64,000 bases of DNA from assembly GCA_017794945.1 (NCBI GenBank), contig CP051239.1, positions 1,116,001 through 1,180,000 on the forward strand, in the 5' to 3' direction. Positions 45,796 through 54,012 of the stretch are shown one piece after another (position 1 is the stretch's first letter; each line of letters starts with the position of its first letter). Both the position numbers and the translations under genes were made by a program. Under the pieces are notes generated by a model. The model did not search any database and had not been told where the DNA came from. It was given only the letters and a program-made list of their open reading frames with translations. Origin of the DNA: Alcanivorax sp. Its GTDB lineage: Bacteria; Pseudomonadota; Gammaproteobacteria; Pseudomonadales; Alcanivoracaceae.

Positions 45796-46227
45796 TCAGA
45801 TACGCAGACGCAGGGTGGCGAGGTAGGCAGTGCGACCACTTTCAGCCTGGGCAAGGAGCCAGTCAGGGTCGGGGGGAGCGTTTGCTATAAATAGGGTTGA
45901 AGGCGATTCCTGAAGGGGCCAGCACACCAAGACAACGAGGGGTAGCCACGTCAAGGCTCGATCATCACTGAACACCGTAGGAGCCGCGTCTTTAACCACC
46001 GACCGGTACTCCGCCTCGCAGCAGGAACCGGGAAAGGCGGTCGACGCATCATGTTCACACCCGTCCACCGGGAAAGCAGGGGGTGCCGGGTCACAACCCG
46101 TCATCCCATCCTCACAACAGCAAATAGGTTGATAGGCTAGCTCCGCAGTATCGCAAGCATAGACCATCTGCCCGCCACTTATGAGGAACACAGCGAATAC
46201 TACCAGGCATAACCGTTTAGCTTGCAT
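45796..46227 (-). CDS. Cys-rich exported protein upstream of cusCBA
   Basis: A 143-residue protein with a signal peptide (about 1-24, ending QMVYAC). The mature part has PICCCEDGMTGCDP, DGCEH and GSCCEAEY, nine cysteines in about 65 residues, then one hydrophobic helix (TWLPLVVLVCWPL). Proteins of this style precede cus operons in several marine gammaproteobacteria but have no assigned role; periplasmic metal sensing or buffering is my inference. ATG 46227 gives a proper signal; a start 20 codons upstream does not. Confidence 0.65.
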   Translation of the reverse strand: MQAKRLCLVVFAVFLISGGQMVYACDTAELAYQPICCCEDGMTGCDPAPPAFPVDGCEHDASTAFPGSCCEAEYRSVVKDAAPTVFSDDRALTWLPLVVLVCWPLQESPSTLFIANAPPDPDWLLAQAESGRTAYLATLRLRI

Positions 46228-46426
46228 GATCCAAACACATGTCGATTTACCAATTAATGGCAATAAGCCAAATTCATGTGCCGCCAAGCACCATCTGCGA
46301 GATATCTCTACTCAATCGCAGCACTTGATACACCCAAGCATCACTGAAGGCCGAGACGTGCAACTTGAGATCAGGGCTGGACTGGGGGATAGAGCGGGCA
46401 CGCGAACGCACCCGCAGCAAAGAGCC

Positions 46427-46675
46427 TCAACTACCAGACTGGTGATGTTCACGCATCATGCTAGCGCAAGCGCGCATCATTTCTTTCTTATCTTCAGCAT
46501 CCAGCTTTGACATCGCGCCATGCATGGCATGATGGGGCCGGAATGGCTTATCGGCGAGCCGAGCAGACGCCTGTCTGGACAGTTCGGTCAAATCGCCGTT
46601 AGCGCTTTCAGCGTGCAGATAAGGCGCAAACACGAGCAAGAACAGAGCATACAAAGGGGCTTTAGAAAAAGACAT
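46427..46675 (-). CDS. small exported His/Met-rich protein
   Basis: An 82-residue protein with a signal peptide (MSFSKAPLYALFLLVFAPYLHA) and a mature part of about 60 residues with PFRPHHAMHGAMSKLD and MMRACASMMREHH. His and Met pairs suggest metal binding. No family recognised. It lies in the row of small secreted proteins between cusC and the island end, each preceded by its own short spacer. Confidence 0.65.
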   Translation of the reverse strand: MSFSKAPLYALFLLVFAPYLHAESANGDLTELSRQASARLADKPFRPHHAMHGAMSKLDAEDKKEMMRACASMMREHHQSGS

Positions 46676-46750
46676 GCGAAATTCCTCATAGGTAACCAAA
46701 TCAATCCGGCTCAGCAGTGAACGGAACCAGAAAAGAACTAAAAAATTGGC

Positions 46751-47110
46751 TTACACTAGAAAGGAATTCGGGGGATACGTTAGGAGGTCAAGAACAACGC
46801 TTCGATAATTATTCGAAAAAGACGTCTTCAGGCGTTCTGAGCCCTCATCACCAGAAACCCAAACTTCGGACACCAGCGCGGGGCAGTAAGAGACACCACA
46901 ACCGCCAGCCATGGCTTGAAACAGGCATTCCGTGCCGGTCGATTCGCAATCGTCCATTGCGGCAACCCCATCCACCATGGCACAGCCCGACAATTCCGCA
47001 GTAACTGAATGGTTGGTCGAGGGAAGAACCATTTGGTCGGCAAAGAGACTCTGAACCACAAGCAACATGGAGAACAGCAACACTATGTTTGTATTCCGTC
47101 TACCAAACAT
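46751..47110 (-). CDS. exported Cys-containing protein of unknown function
   Basis: A 119-residue protein with a signal peptide (about 1-24, ending SLFADQ) and six cysteines (SGCAMVDGVAAMDDC, GTECLFQAMAGGCGVSYCP). The spacing recalls the copper-cluster protein encoded at 45796 but the sequences do not align beyond that. No family recognised. It is the outermost gene on the right side of the island, 92 bases from the right repeat. Confidence 0.6.
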   Translation of the reverse strand: MFGRRNTNIVLLFSMLLVVQSLFADQMVLPSTNHSVTAELSGCAMVDGVAAMDDCESTGTECLFQAMAGGCGVSYCPALVSEVWVSGDEGSERLKTSFSNNYRSVVLDLLTYPPNSFLV

Positions 47111-47201
47111 TTTCGTTACATCTGCCCGTGAAAATCATTCAAAGTCGCTGCGGAGAATAGGCTCAAGCTCCTAAAAAGTCAACAACATCTCGACCCAGTG
47201 G

Positions 47202-47245
47202 ACTTTCTCGCCCCCGCCGCCAGCATAGCGGCACCAAATAACATT
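47202..47245. repeat. right direct repeat of the 18.5-kb island
   Basis: 44 bases matching 28745-28788 at 42 positions (A for G at position 21, C for G at position 33). Same orientation as the left copy, as expected for att-site duplication. Confidence 0.85.
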
Positions 47246-47451
47246 AATAGAACGCTTCCATACCGCCGCTTACCAGCGCCCAAGCTTCTGAATAATATTG
47301 TAAAAATGCGGCTTATCATGCGATTTGCGTGGATCCGGCTCACTTTGCCGCTTGCGTCCGTGAGGTAAGCGGCAAAGAATGATTTGAAACGTCGGGCAGC
47401 GGCGAAGTAGCCCGTGACAGTCATGCAGTCTTCCAGCAAAGGAGCCTCTGT
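47246..47451. other. spacer between island end and cfa
   Basis: No supported gene. It contains the cfa promoter region, the inverted repeat at 47343-47377 and an AAAGGAG ribosome site at 47439-47445. A minus-strand open frame of 86 codons across the right repeat has no recognisable product. Confidence 0.5.
47343..47377. repeat. 11-bp inverted repeat in the cfa leader
   Basis: CTTTGCCGCTT (47343-47353) and AAGCGGCAAAG (47367-47377) are perfect inverses with a 13-base loop, about 75 bases before the cfa start. Hairpin or operator. Confidence 0.65.
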
Positions 47452-48633
47452 ATGCTTGGTTCACGAAGTCGAGACAGCCAGGACCATGGAGAGGACCGCG
47501 CCGCGTCCAGCGGATCGACCTCTATCGACGCCTTGATCAACCGGGTGCTCGCGGATGCGGACATCCAGATCAACGGGCGGCGCCCCTGGGACATGCAGAT
47601 CCATGATCCCGAAACCCTTTCCCGCATCGCCGCGCAACGTTCCCTGGGGCTGGGCGAATCCTATATGGACGGCTGGTGGGACTGCGATGCGCTGGATGAG
47701 TTCGCGTTCCGTATGTTGCGCGCCGGCGGCGACAATCTGGGCAAGGACCGCTGGATGCTGGCGCTTCAGGTACTCGCCCACACCCTGCGCAACCGGCAAA
47801 GCCTGCGCCGCTCCCGCCAGGTGGCGGAGCAACACTACGACCTGGGCAACGACCTGTTCGAGCTGATGCTCGACGATACCATGGCCTACAGCTGCGGCTA
47901 CTGGAAAGACGCGGAGACGCTCCACGAGGCCCAGCTCGCCAAGCTCGATCTGATCTGCCGCAAGCTAGAGCTGGAACCGGGCATGACGCTGCTCGACATC
48001 GGCTGTGGCTGGGGCAGCCTGCTGGAGTACGCCACCCGCCACTACGGCGTGCGCGCGGAAGGCGTCACCGTTTCCAGCGAGCAGGCGCAACTGGCCCGCG
48101 AGCGCTGCCAGGGCCTGCCGGTGGAAGTGCTGCTGAAGGACTACCGCGCCGTGACCGGGCGCTACGACCGGGTGGTCTCCGTGGGCATGTTCGAGCACGT
48201 TGGCCGCCGCAACTACCAGACCTTCATGGACACCACGCTGCGGCTGCTGAAAGACCGTGGCCTGATGCTGCTGCACACCATCGGCACCAATGAGAGCAGC
48301 CACAGCCACGACCCCTGGATCGACAAATACATCTTCCCCAACGGCGAGCTGCCGTCGGTGAAACAGATCGCCCGCGCCGCCGAACCCGGCTGGGTGGTCG
48401 AGGACCTGCACAACTTCGGTCCGGACTACGCGCGCACCCTCAAAGCCTGGGACGCCAACTTCCAGACCGGCTGGCCACAGCTTCAACACCGCTACGACGA
48501 GCGCTTCTACCGCATGTGGCGCTACTACCTGAACGTCTGCGCCGGTGCCTTCCGAGCCCGCAACATCCAGCTCTGGCAGTGGGTGTTCAGCAAGCCCGGC
48601 CACCGCAGCCGCACCTACCAGGCCCCCCGCTGA
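47452..48633 (+). CDS. cfa: cyclopropane-fatty-acyl-phospholipid synthase
   Basis: A 393-residue SAM-dependent enzyme that adds a methylene bridge to unsaturated phospholipid acyl chains at the inner membrane. Seen: QRSLGLGESYMDGWWD (about 63), the bicarbonate/active-site region YDLGNDLFELMLDDTMAYSCGYW (about 129-151), the SAM motif LLDIGCGWGSLLEYA (about 178-192) and the C-terminal YYLNVCAGAFRARNIQLWQ (about 360). Length matches E. coli Cfa (382). First backbone gene to the right of the island. Confidence 0.96.
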   Translation: MLGSRSRDSQDHGEDRAASSGSTSIDALINRVLADADIQINGRRPWDMQIHDPETLSRIAAQRSLGLGESYMDGWWDCDALDEFAFRMLRAGGDNLGKDRWMLALQVLAHTLRNRQSLRRSRQVAEQHYDLGNDLFELMLDDTMAYSCGYWKDAETLHEAQLAKLDLICRKLELEPGMTLLDIGCGWGSLLEYATRHYGVRAEGVTVSSEQAQLARERCQGLPVEVLLKDYRAVTGRYDRVVSVGMFEHVGRRNYQTFMDTTLRLLKDRGLMLLHTIGTNESSHSHDPWIDKYIFPNGELPSVKQIARAAEPGWVVEDLHNFGPDYARTLKAWDANFQTGWPQLQHRYDERFYRMWRYYLNVCAGAFRARNIQLWQWVFSKPGHRSRTYQAPR

Positions 48634-48658
48634 CCCCGACTGGCGCCAGCCGGTCGGG
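48634..48658 (+). terminator. hairpin after cfa
   Basis: CCCGAC (48635-48640) pairs with GTCGGG (48653-48658), with TGGC/GCCA pairing inside. It directly follows the stop. No T-run, so weak support as an intrinsic terminator. Confidence 0.4.
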
Positions 48659-48688
48659 TGGTGGCATAATCGCCCGCACTGCAATCAC

Positions 48689-48712
48689 GAATCATTATCA
48701 ATCACATTTGAT
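48689..48712 (+). promoter_or_regulatory. Fur box of the sigma/anti-sigma gene
   Basis: GAATCATTATCAATCACATT followed by TGATAA resembles the Fur consensus (AT-CATTATC plus TGATAA arms), 15-38 bases before the start at 48727. Iron repression of a FecI-type gene is expected. Confidence 0.7.
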
Positions 48713-48726
48713 AAGCGGGCGATGCC

Positions 48727-49905
48727 ATGCGCGCCGACGACCTGTTCCAACAGCACGCCCCGGAGATCGCCGGCTATTTCCATCGCCGTGTCGGCTCTCC
48801 GGAGCTGGCCGCCGACCTCTGCCAGGAGGTCTACCTGCGCCTGCGGCGTCTGGAGCGCGCCGACGGCGGTGCCCCGCTGCAAAACCCGCGCGCCTTCCTG
48901 TTCCGTATCGCCCGTAATCTGTTAATCGATCACCTGCGCCAGCAACACGCCCGGCCGGCGACCGTGGCCCTTCACGACCCGGCTCTGCGGCTGGAAAGCG
49001 AGGCCCCCACGCCGGAAGCGGCGGCGAGCAGCGCCCAGACCCTGGCCGGAGTCCAGGCGGCGCTGACCGAGCTCCCCGAGCCGGTCCGTCAGGCGCTGCT
49101 GTGGCACCGCCTGGAAGGCCTGACCCAGCGGGAAATCGGCGCCCGTTTGGGTGTCTCCGAGCGCATGGCGGGTAAGTACATCAGTCGCGCCCTGCGTCAT
49201 TGCCGGGCCTGGCTGGCGGCGGCGCTACTGCTGCTGGTGGTCGTGTCGGCGGCACAGCTGCCCTGGCGGGTGTGGGGTGCGGACCAGCGCACCGCCGCCG
49301 GGGAACAGCGTTTGCTGACCCTGGACGATGGCAGCCGGGTGACCCTGGCCGGCGACAGCGCCATCGACCTGCACCTGACCGGCCACCAGCGCCGGATCAC
49401 GCTGCTGCGCGGGCGTGCCTACTTCCAGGTAGCCCATGACCCGCACCGGCCCTTCCTGGTGGACGCCGGTGACGCGCGGGTGCGGGTCACCGGCACCCGC
49501 TTCGAACTGCGACGGGACGACGGCGACCGGGTGCGCCTCACGGTGGCGGAGGGCGAGGTGGTCGCCGGCGGCGCGGGCCGCCGGCTGACGTTGCGGGCCG
49601 GCGAGCAGGTCGAATGGACACGCGGTCACCTGGGCAACCCTCGCCGCGTGGACGTGGACCGCGCGCTCGCCTGGCTGGAGGGCCGGCTGGTGTTCCGCGA
49701 CCAGACGCTAAAGGAGATTCTCCGGGAGCTGGCCCCGCACCATCCCGACCGCTTGCTGCTACTGGACCACGAGCTCGGCGGACGCCGCTTCAGCGGTGTC
49801 CTGAATATCAGGAATCCGGACGCCGCCCTCGGCGCCTTGAGCCAGACCCTGCCTCTCACCGTGCGGCGCCTGCCCGGCGTGGTGGTGCTTTCAGACGGCC
49901 CCTGA
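48727..49905 (+). CDS. single-chain FecI-FecR: ECF sigma factor fused to a periplasmic anti-sigma domain
   Basis: A 392-residue protein. Residues 1-75 are sigma region 2 (ELAADLCQEVYLRLRRLER; NPRAFLFRIARNLLIDHLR), 110-158 sigma region 4 (LTQREIGARLGVSERMAGKY), 162-180 a membrane helix, and about 195-300 the FecR domain (RLLTLDDGSRVTLAGDSAID; GRAYFQVAHDPHRPFLVDAG; VTGTRFEL). Residues 310-392 form an STN-like C-terminal domain. The cytoplasmic anti-sigma helices of ordinary FecR are missing. P. putida IutY is a known example of such a hybrid. With the adjacent STN-type receptor it forms a cell-surface signalling system. No stop or frame change separates the halves. Confidence 0.88.
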   Translation: MRADDLFQQHAPEIAGYFHRRVGSPELAADLCQEVYLRLRRLERADGGAPLQNPRAFLFRIARNLLIDHLRQQHARPATVALHDPALRLESEAPTPEAAASSAQTLAGVQAALTELPEPVRQALLWHRLEGLTQREIGARLGVSERMAGKYISRALRHCRAWLAAALLLLVVVSAAQLPWRVWGADQRTAAGEQRLLTLDDGSRVTLAGDSAIDLHLTGHQRRITLLRGRAYFQVAHDPHRPFLVDAGDARVRVTGTRFELRRDDGDRVRLTVAEGEVVAGGAGRRLTLRAGEQVEWTRGHLGNPRRVDVDRALAWLEGRLVFRDQTLKEILRELAPHHPDRLLLLDHELGGRRFSGVLNIRNPDAALGALSQTLPLTVRRLPGVVVLSDGP

Positions 49906-49920
49906 AGAGCGCCTGGTTCA

Positions 49921-49977
49921 GAAACCGGTGGCGGTTTCGTCTTCCCTGGCACCAGATCGCAAATGGTTTGTATTTGC
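49921..49977 (+). promoter_or_regulatory. hairpin and dyad between the sigma/anti-sigma gene and its receptor gene
   Basis: GAAACCG (49921-49927) / CGGTTTC (49932-49938) forms a hairpin. GCAAAT (49959-49964) and ATTTGC (49972-49977) form a dyad; GCAAAT also resembles the -35 of FecI-type promoters. This is the likely start region for receptor transcription by the encoded sigma factor. Confidence 0.45.
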
Positions 49978-49999
49978 ATCCGAACAGAGAGGACCAATG

Positions 50000-52309
50000 A
50001 TGCCCCTGATGAAACACACCCTGCGCGCGGCCATGCTGCTCGCCGGTCTCACCTTGCTGGCCAGTGCCCGGGCAGCCACGCTGGATATTGCCGCGCAACC
50101 GCTGGATGCCGCCCTGGCCGAACTGGCCGAGGACACCGGCGTGCAGTTGATCTACGACGCCACCATCACCGCCGGCAAAAGGAGCCCGGCGCTGTCCGGC
50201 GATTACGCCATCGACCAGGCACTGACCCGGCTGCTGGCCGGCAGCGGCCTGCGCCACCGCCGCAACGACGATGGCAGCGTCACCCTGGAGCCGGCGCCCA
50301 CCACCAGCGGGACGCTGGCGCCGGTGGCGGTTTCCGCCCAGGTGGCCACCAAGATCGACACCCCGACGCTGGAAACGCCGCAGACGATCAACGTGGTGCG
50401 CCGCGAGCAAGTGGAGGAACAGGGCTCGGAAACCGTGCAGCAGGCGCTGCGCTACACCCCCGGCGTATTCACCGAGCAGATCGGCGCCTCCCAGCGCTAC
50501 GACTATGTGGTGCTGCGCGGCTTCTCCGACGACAGCATCGACAATATTTATCTGGACGGCCTGAAGACCATGGGCGACGGCGGCACCTTCAGCTCCATGC
50601 AGATCGACCCCTACTTTCTGGAGCGGGTGGAGATCGTCAAAGGGCCGACCTCGGTGTTGTACGGCCGGGCGTCACCGGGCGGGCTGGTCAATCTGACCAG
50701 TAAAAAACCGCTATTCGAAACCCGCCAGGAGGTCACCTTCAGCGCCGGGAATAACCAGTACCGCGGCGCCGCCTTCGATTTCACCGGGCCGCTGGGCGAC
50801 GGCGCCGCCTACCGGGTGGTGGGGCTGACCGACCAGGGTGACACCCAGTTCGACCACCTGGAGCACAAGCGCCGGGCGATCATGCCGTCGCTGGCCCTGG
50901 ACCTGGGTGACAACACCACCCTGGATCTGATGGCCTATTTCCAGGATGACCCGCAAGGCGGCAGCCACAGCGGCGTGCCCGCCGAGGGCACGCTGTACCC
51001 CCGCAACGGCCGCTATATCTCCAACCGGTTTTTCGAAGGCGAGCCCGCCTACGAGCAATTCTCGCGCACGGAAAAAATGGTCGGCTACCAGCTGCGCCAT
51101 TTCTTCAACGACGCCTGGAGTGCGCAGCAGAATTTCCGTTACCTGACCAGCGACGTGGACCTGCAGCAGGTGTACAGCTTTGCCTGGGTGGGCAACACCG
51201 ACAAACTGAGCCGCTTCTACTCCGGCGCCGATGAACAACTGGATGCCTACACCGTGGACAATCAACTGCAGGGCCTGTTCGCCACCGGCGCGCTGCGGCA
51301 CACCCTGCTGGTGGGCGTCGACTACCAGCACCGTGATGTGGACGCCGCCTGGAGCTCCGGCAGCTTCCCGGCGATCGACGCCTTCGATCCGCAATACGGC
51401 GCCGCGCCGCTGGCGATCACCGACCCGGTGCTGCATGAGCGCAAACTGATCCAGACCGGTGTGTATATTCAGGACCAGATCGCTCTGAACAACTGGCGTT
51501 TTTCGCTGGGCGGCCGCCAGGACTGGGTGCGCACCGCCAACGTGAACACCGACACCGGCGCCCGTTCCAGCCAGGACCGCGACCAGTTCAGCGGCCGCGC
51601 CGGCGCGCTGTACCGGATGGACAACGGCCTGGCGCCCTATGTGAGTTATTCCGAATCGTTCAACCCCAGCGTCTACACCGACGCCGACGGCGACCCGCTG
51701 GAGCCCACCGAAGGCAGCCAGTACGAAACCGGCCTCAAATACCAGCCCCGCCAGGGCCGGGGGCTTTACACGCTGTCGCTGTTCCATATCAACCAGGAGA
51801 ACCTGGCGATCCGCGAACCCCAGGCGGCGGTCTATGTACCGGTGGGCGAGGTCCGCTCGCGAGGTGTGGAGCTGGACGCCCAGAGCCAGGTCACCGACCG
51901 GCTGCGGCTGCAAGCCAGCTACACCTATACCGACATTGAATACGTGGAAGCGGAAGAGGACATCGAAGGCAACCGCGTCAATCAGGCACCGCGCAACCAG
52001 GCCAGCGTCTGGGGCCACTACCGGTTCAACGGCGGCGCCCTGAGCGGCCTGGATGTGGGGCTCGGCGCGCGCTACCTGTCCGGCATCGAAGCGGACCGCG
52101 CCAACACTCTGAACGTGCCGTCCTACACACTGATGGACGCGTCCATCGGCTACGACTTCGGGCAACTGGGCGTGCGCGGCCTGAGCGCGCGCCTCAACGC
52201 CAACAACCTTCTGGACAAGGAGTACGTGGCGTCCTGCTACTCGCTGAATTACTGCTATTTCGGCGCCGAGCGCAGCGTGACGGCGTCGCTCACCTATCGG
52301 CTGCGTTGA
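50000..52309 (+). CDS. TonB-dependent ferric-siderophore receptor with STN signalling domain
   Basis: About 769 residues. After the signal peptide (ending ASARAA) comes an STN domain (LDIAAQPLDAALAELAEDTG ... HRRNDDGSVTLEP, about 27-98) that contacts a FecR-type protein, then the plug (ETPQTINVVRREQVEEQGSE; GPTSVLYGRASPGGLVN, about 215-231) and a barrel ending in TYRLR. The SCYSLNYCYFGAERSV near the C-terminus is common in FoxA/FhuE-like hydroxamate receptors, so ferrioxamine- or aerobactin-type ligands are plausible. The second ATG of an ATGATG pair was taken for better ribosome-site spacing; 49997 is possible. Confidence 0.9.
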   Translation: MPLMKHTLRAAMLLAGLTLLASARAATLDIAAQPLDAALAELAEDTGVQLIYDATITAGKRSPALSGDYAIDQALTRLLAGSGLRHRRNDDGSVTLEPAPTTSGTLAPVAVSAQVATKIDTPTLETPQTINVVRREQVEEQGSETVQQALRYTPGVFTEQIGASQRYDYVVLRGFSDDSIDNIYLDGLKTMGDGGTFSSMQIDPYFLERVEIVKGPTSVLYGRASPGGLVNLTSKKPLFETRQEVTFSAGNNQYRGAAFDFTGPLGDGAAYRVVGLTDQGDTQFDHLEHKRRAIMPSLALDLGDNTTLDLMAYFQDDPQGGSHSGVPAEGTLYPRNGRYISNRFFEGEPAYEQFSRTEKMVGYQLRHFFNDAWSAQQNFRYLTSDVDLQQVYSFAWVGNTDKLSRFYSGADEQLDAYTVDNQLQGLFATGALRHTLLVGVDYQHRDVDAAWSSGSFPAIDAFDPQYGAAPLAITDPVLHERKLIQTGVYIQDQIALNNWRFSLGGRQDWVRTANVNTDTGARSSQDRDQFSGRAGALYRMDNGLAPYVSYSESFNPSVYTDADGDPLEPTEGSQYETGLKYQPRQGRGLYTLSLFHINQENLAIREPQAAVYVPVGEVRSRGVELDAQSQVTDRLRLQASYTYTDIEYVEAEEDIEGNRVNQAPRNQASVWGHYRFNGGALSGLDVGLGARYLSGIEADRANTLNVPSYTLMDASIGYDFGQLGVRGLSARLNANNLLDKEYVASCYSLNYCYFGAERSVTASLTYRLR

Positions 52310-52332
52310 TAGAACCACGCCAAAAAACAAAA

Positions 52333-52436
52333 CCGTTCCGCAGAAACAGGCAAGAAAGCGCCAGTTTTGACCTACCGCCGAAACGGGGCGCGCTCTTAGG
52401 GTAGCGCCCCGATAACGGCGAATTTCTGCGGAACGG
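52333..52436 (+). promoter_or_regulatory. nested inverted repeats in the lpxR leader that can cover its ribosome site
   Basis: Three nested stems: CCGTTCCGCAGAAA (52333-52346) with TTTCTGCGGAACGG (52423-52436), CGCCG (52376-52380) with CGGCG (52416-52420), and GGGGCGC (52385-52391) with GCGCCCC (52404-52410). The outer right arm ends within CGGAG, the Shine-Dalgarno of the gene at 52443. It could regulate translation, end the receptor transcript, or be a small repeat element. Confidence 0.65.
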
Positions 52437-52442
52437 AGAACG

Positions 52443-53633
52443 ATGAACAATGCATCTGATGACGCCGCCCCAGGGTGGGGCGCGCACCCCGACAACGGCC
52501 TGCTGCGAACGGCCGTTTTCCTGATCGCCCTGGGCGTGGCCCCCACCGCCCTGGCGCAACCCCAAACGGCTTCCCCGGACCCGGCCGTGGAGCCCGCCGG
52601 CCGGATACAACTGGCGCTACTGGAACACGAGGAACGGACGCCGCGCCGCCCCCGGCCCGAGCCGAAGCGCGAAGCGGACAAGGAAAGCTGGTCGTTCGCC
52701 TTCGACAACGACGCCCTGGTGCCCTCGCACCGGGACCAGGACTACACCTATGGCCTGAGCGTCTCCTACACCGGCCGGGACGCCCGCGATGCCTGGTACT
52801 CACTGAACCCGGTGCTGGGCGCCCTGGACGGGCTGTTCGGCGTGGATGGCCGCGCGGCGCAACGCGTCGAGGGCCACAGCGTCGAGTTCGGGCTGTTCGG
52901 CTTTACCCCGGAAGACAAGGCGGCGTCCACGCCGGTGTACAACGACCGCCCCTACGCCAGCCTGATCTACCTGTCGCAATCACGGGTGCGCATCGACCCG
53001 CGCGAAAACGTGGCCTGGCACAGCAGCCTGACCGTCGGCGCCCTCGGCCTGGCGATCGTCGGTAACGGCCAGAACGCGGTGCACAAGGTGATCGGCAGCG
53101 AACACGCCGAAGGCTGGAAGCACCAGGTCAGCGAAGGCGGCGAACCCACCGCCCGCTACACGGTGGCGCGGCAGAAATACCTGGCGGTCTCGTCATCCAA
53201 CCTGGAAGTGAAAAGCACCCTGCAGGCGTCCGCCGGCTATCTCACCGAGGCGCGCTGGAGCCTGAGCTTCCGGGGCGGGCGCATCGCCGACCCCTGGTGG
53301 CGTTTCAATCCGGAGCTGGCCAGTTATGGCGACGGCGCGGCGCGCGGCAACGGCGGGCCGGCGCGGGCGGAAAGCTATCTGTGGGGTGGCGCCGCCGTGG
53401 TGGCGCGGGGCTACAACGTGTTTCTTCAGGGCCAGTTCCGCGACAGCGAAGTGACCTACGATTCCGATCAGTTGAACCACATGATCGTGGAAGCCTGGCT
53501 CGGCTATACCCAGTCGTTCGCCAGTGGCTGGCGGCTCAGCTATGTACTGCGCGGCCACACGTCGGAAGTGCGCGAAGGGGCGGCCGACCGCAATCTGCTG
53601 TGGGGCGGCCTGATTATCGCCAGAACCTTCTAG
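52443..53633 (+). CDS. lpxR: LpxR-type lipid A 3'-O-deacylase
   Basis: A 396-residue outer-membrane barrel protein (signal peptide about 20-39, ending PTALAQP). LpxR removes the 3'-acyloxyacyl chain of lipid A. The family start SFAFDNDALVPSHRDQDYTYGLSVSY (about 85-110) contains the calcium and catalytic N-D pair and the T-Y-G motif; NDRPYASLIYLS (about 173-184) is the second signature. The C-terminus ends in aromatic F as barrel proteins do. About 60 residues before the barrel are basic and disordered. It stands alone behind a structured leader. Confidence 0.85.
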   Translation: MNNASDDAAPGWGAHPDNGLLRTAVFLIALGVAPTALAQPQTASPDPAVEPAGRIQLALLEHEERTPRRPRPEPKREADKESWSFAFDNDALVPSHRDQDYTYGLSVSYTGRDARDAWYSLNPVLGALDGLFGVDGRAAQRVEGHSVEFGLFGFTPEDKAASTPVYNDRPYASLIYLSQSRVRIDPRENVAWHSSLTVGALGLAIVGNGQNAVHKVIGSEHAEGWKHQVSEGGEPTARYTVARQKYLAVSSSNLEVKSTLQASAGYLTEARWSLSFRGGRIADPWWRFNPELASYGDGAARGNGGPARAESYLWGGAAVVARGYNVFLQGQFRDSEVTYDSDQLNHMIVEAWLGYTQSFASGWRLSYVLRGHTSEVREGAADRNLLWGGLIIARTF

Positions 53634-53643
53634 GGCGGGCCCG

Positions 53644-54012
53644 CTAGCTCTGGGCGTCGATATGATCGCGCACCAAGGACACCAGGCCGCCGGCGTTGCC
53701 GAAGTATTCCAGCAGCTCGATACGCAGGTGCGGGTGACGCTGGCGGGCCTCCTCCACCTGGTCGGGGATATCCCGGGACACGTGCTTGCCCTTGTTAAAA
53801 AACAGCGGGTACACCTGCACGGTCTCCACCGGCTGGTGTTCGATCTGCTGCAGCGCTTCCATCAGTGACGGCCGCGCCAGCTCCAGGAAACAGGGCAGCA
53901 CCGCCACATAGTCGTGGCTTTGTTCGGCCACCTGCTCCACCAGCAAACGGAATTCGTCGTTGGCGGCTTCGGCACGGCTGCCGTGGGCCATGATCAACAG
54001 AGCTTTGCTCAT
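53644..54012 (-). CDS. small CbiX/SirB-family protein
   Basis: A 122-residue protein of the short CbiX (sirohydrochlorin cobaltochelatase/ferrochelatase) family: LLIMAHGSRAEAANDEF (about 5-21) holds the metal-binding His and PLFFNKGKHVSRDIPDQVEE (about 72-91) the second metal region. Short forms act as dimers. It may instead be a general metal chelatase-like protein. Start at ATG 54012, sharing a base with the stop of the upstream HDAC-family gene (TAATG), so the two are coupled. Confidence 0.85.
   Translation of the reverse strand: MSKALLIMAHGSRAEAANDEFRLLVEQVAEQSHDYVAVLPCFLELARPSLMEALQQIEHQPVETVQVYPLFFNKGKHVSRDIPDQVEEARQRHPHLRIELLEYFGNAGGLVSLVRDHIDAQS

Larger units (their letters stand above)
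28745..47245. mobile_element. probable genomic island: complex-I-like operon plus copper/silver efflux genes
   Basis: An 18.5-kb block between 44-bp direct repeats (42/44 identical). Inside, all supported genes are on the minus strand and visibly less GC-rich than ydjM on the left and cfa on the right; the change falls at the repeats. Removing one repeat and the block would put the ydjM leader next to the cfa upstream region. No integrase or transposase gene is inside, so mobility genes have been lost or acted in trans. Confidence 0.75.

Noticed and set aside
47179-47439. 86-codon minus-strand frame over the right island repeat
   Set aside because: No ribosome site or family; the part that looks like a membrane helix is simply the translated repeat.
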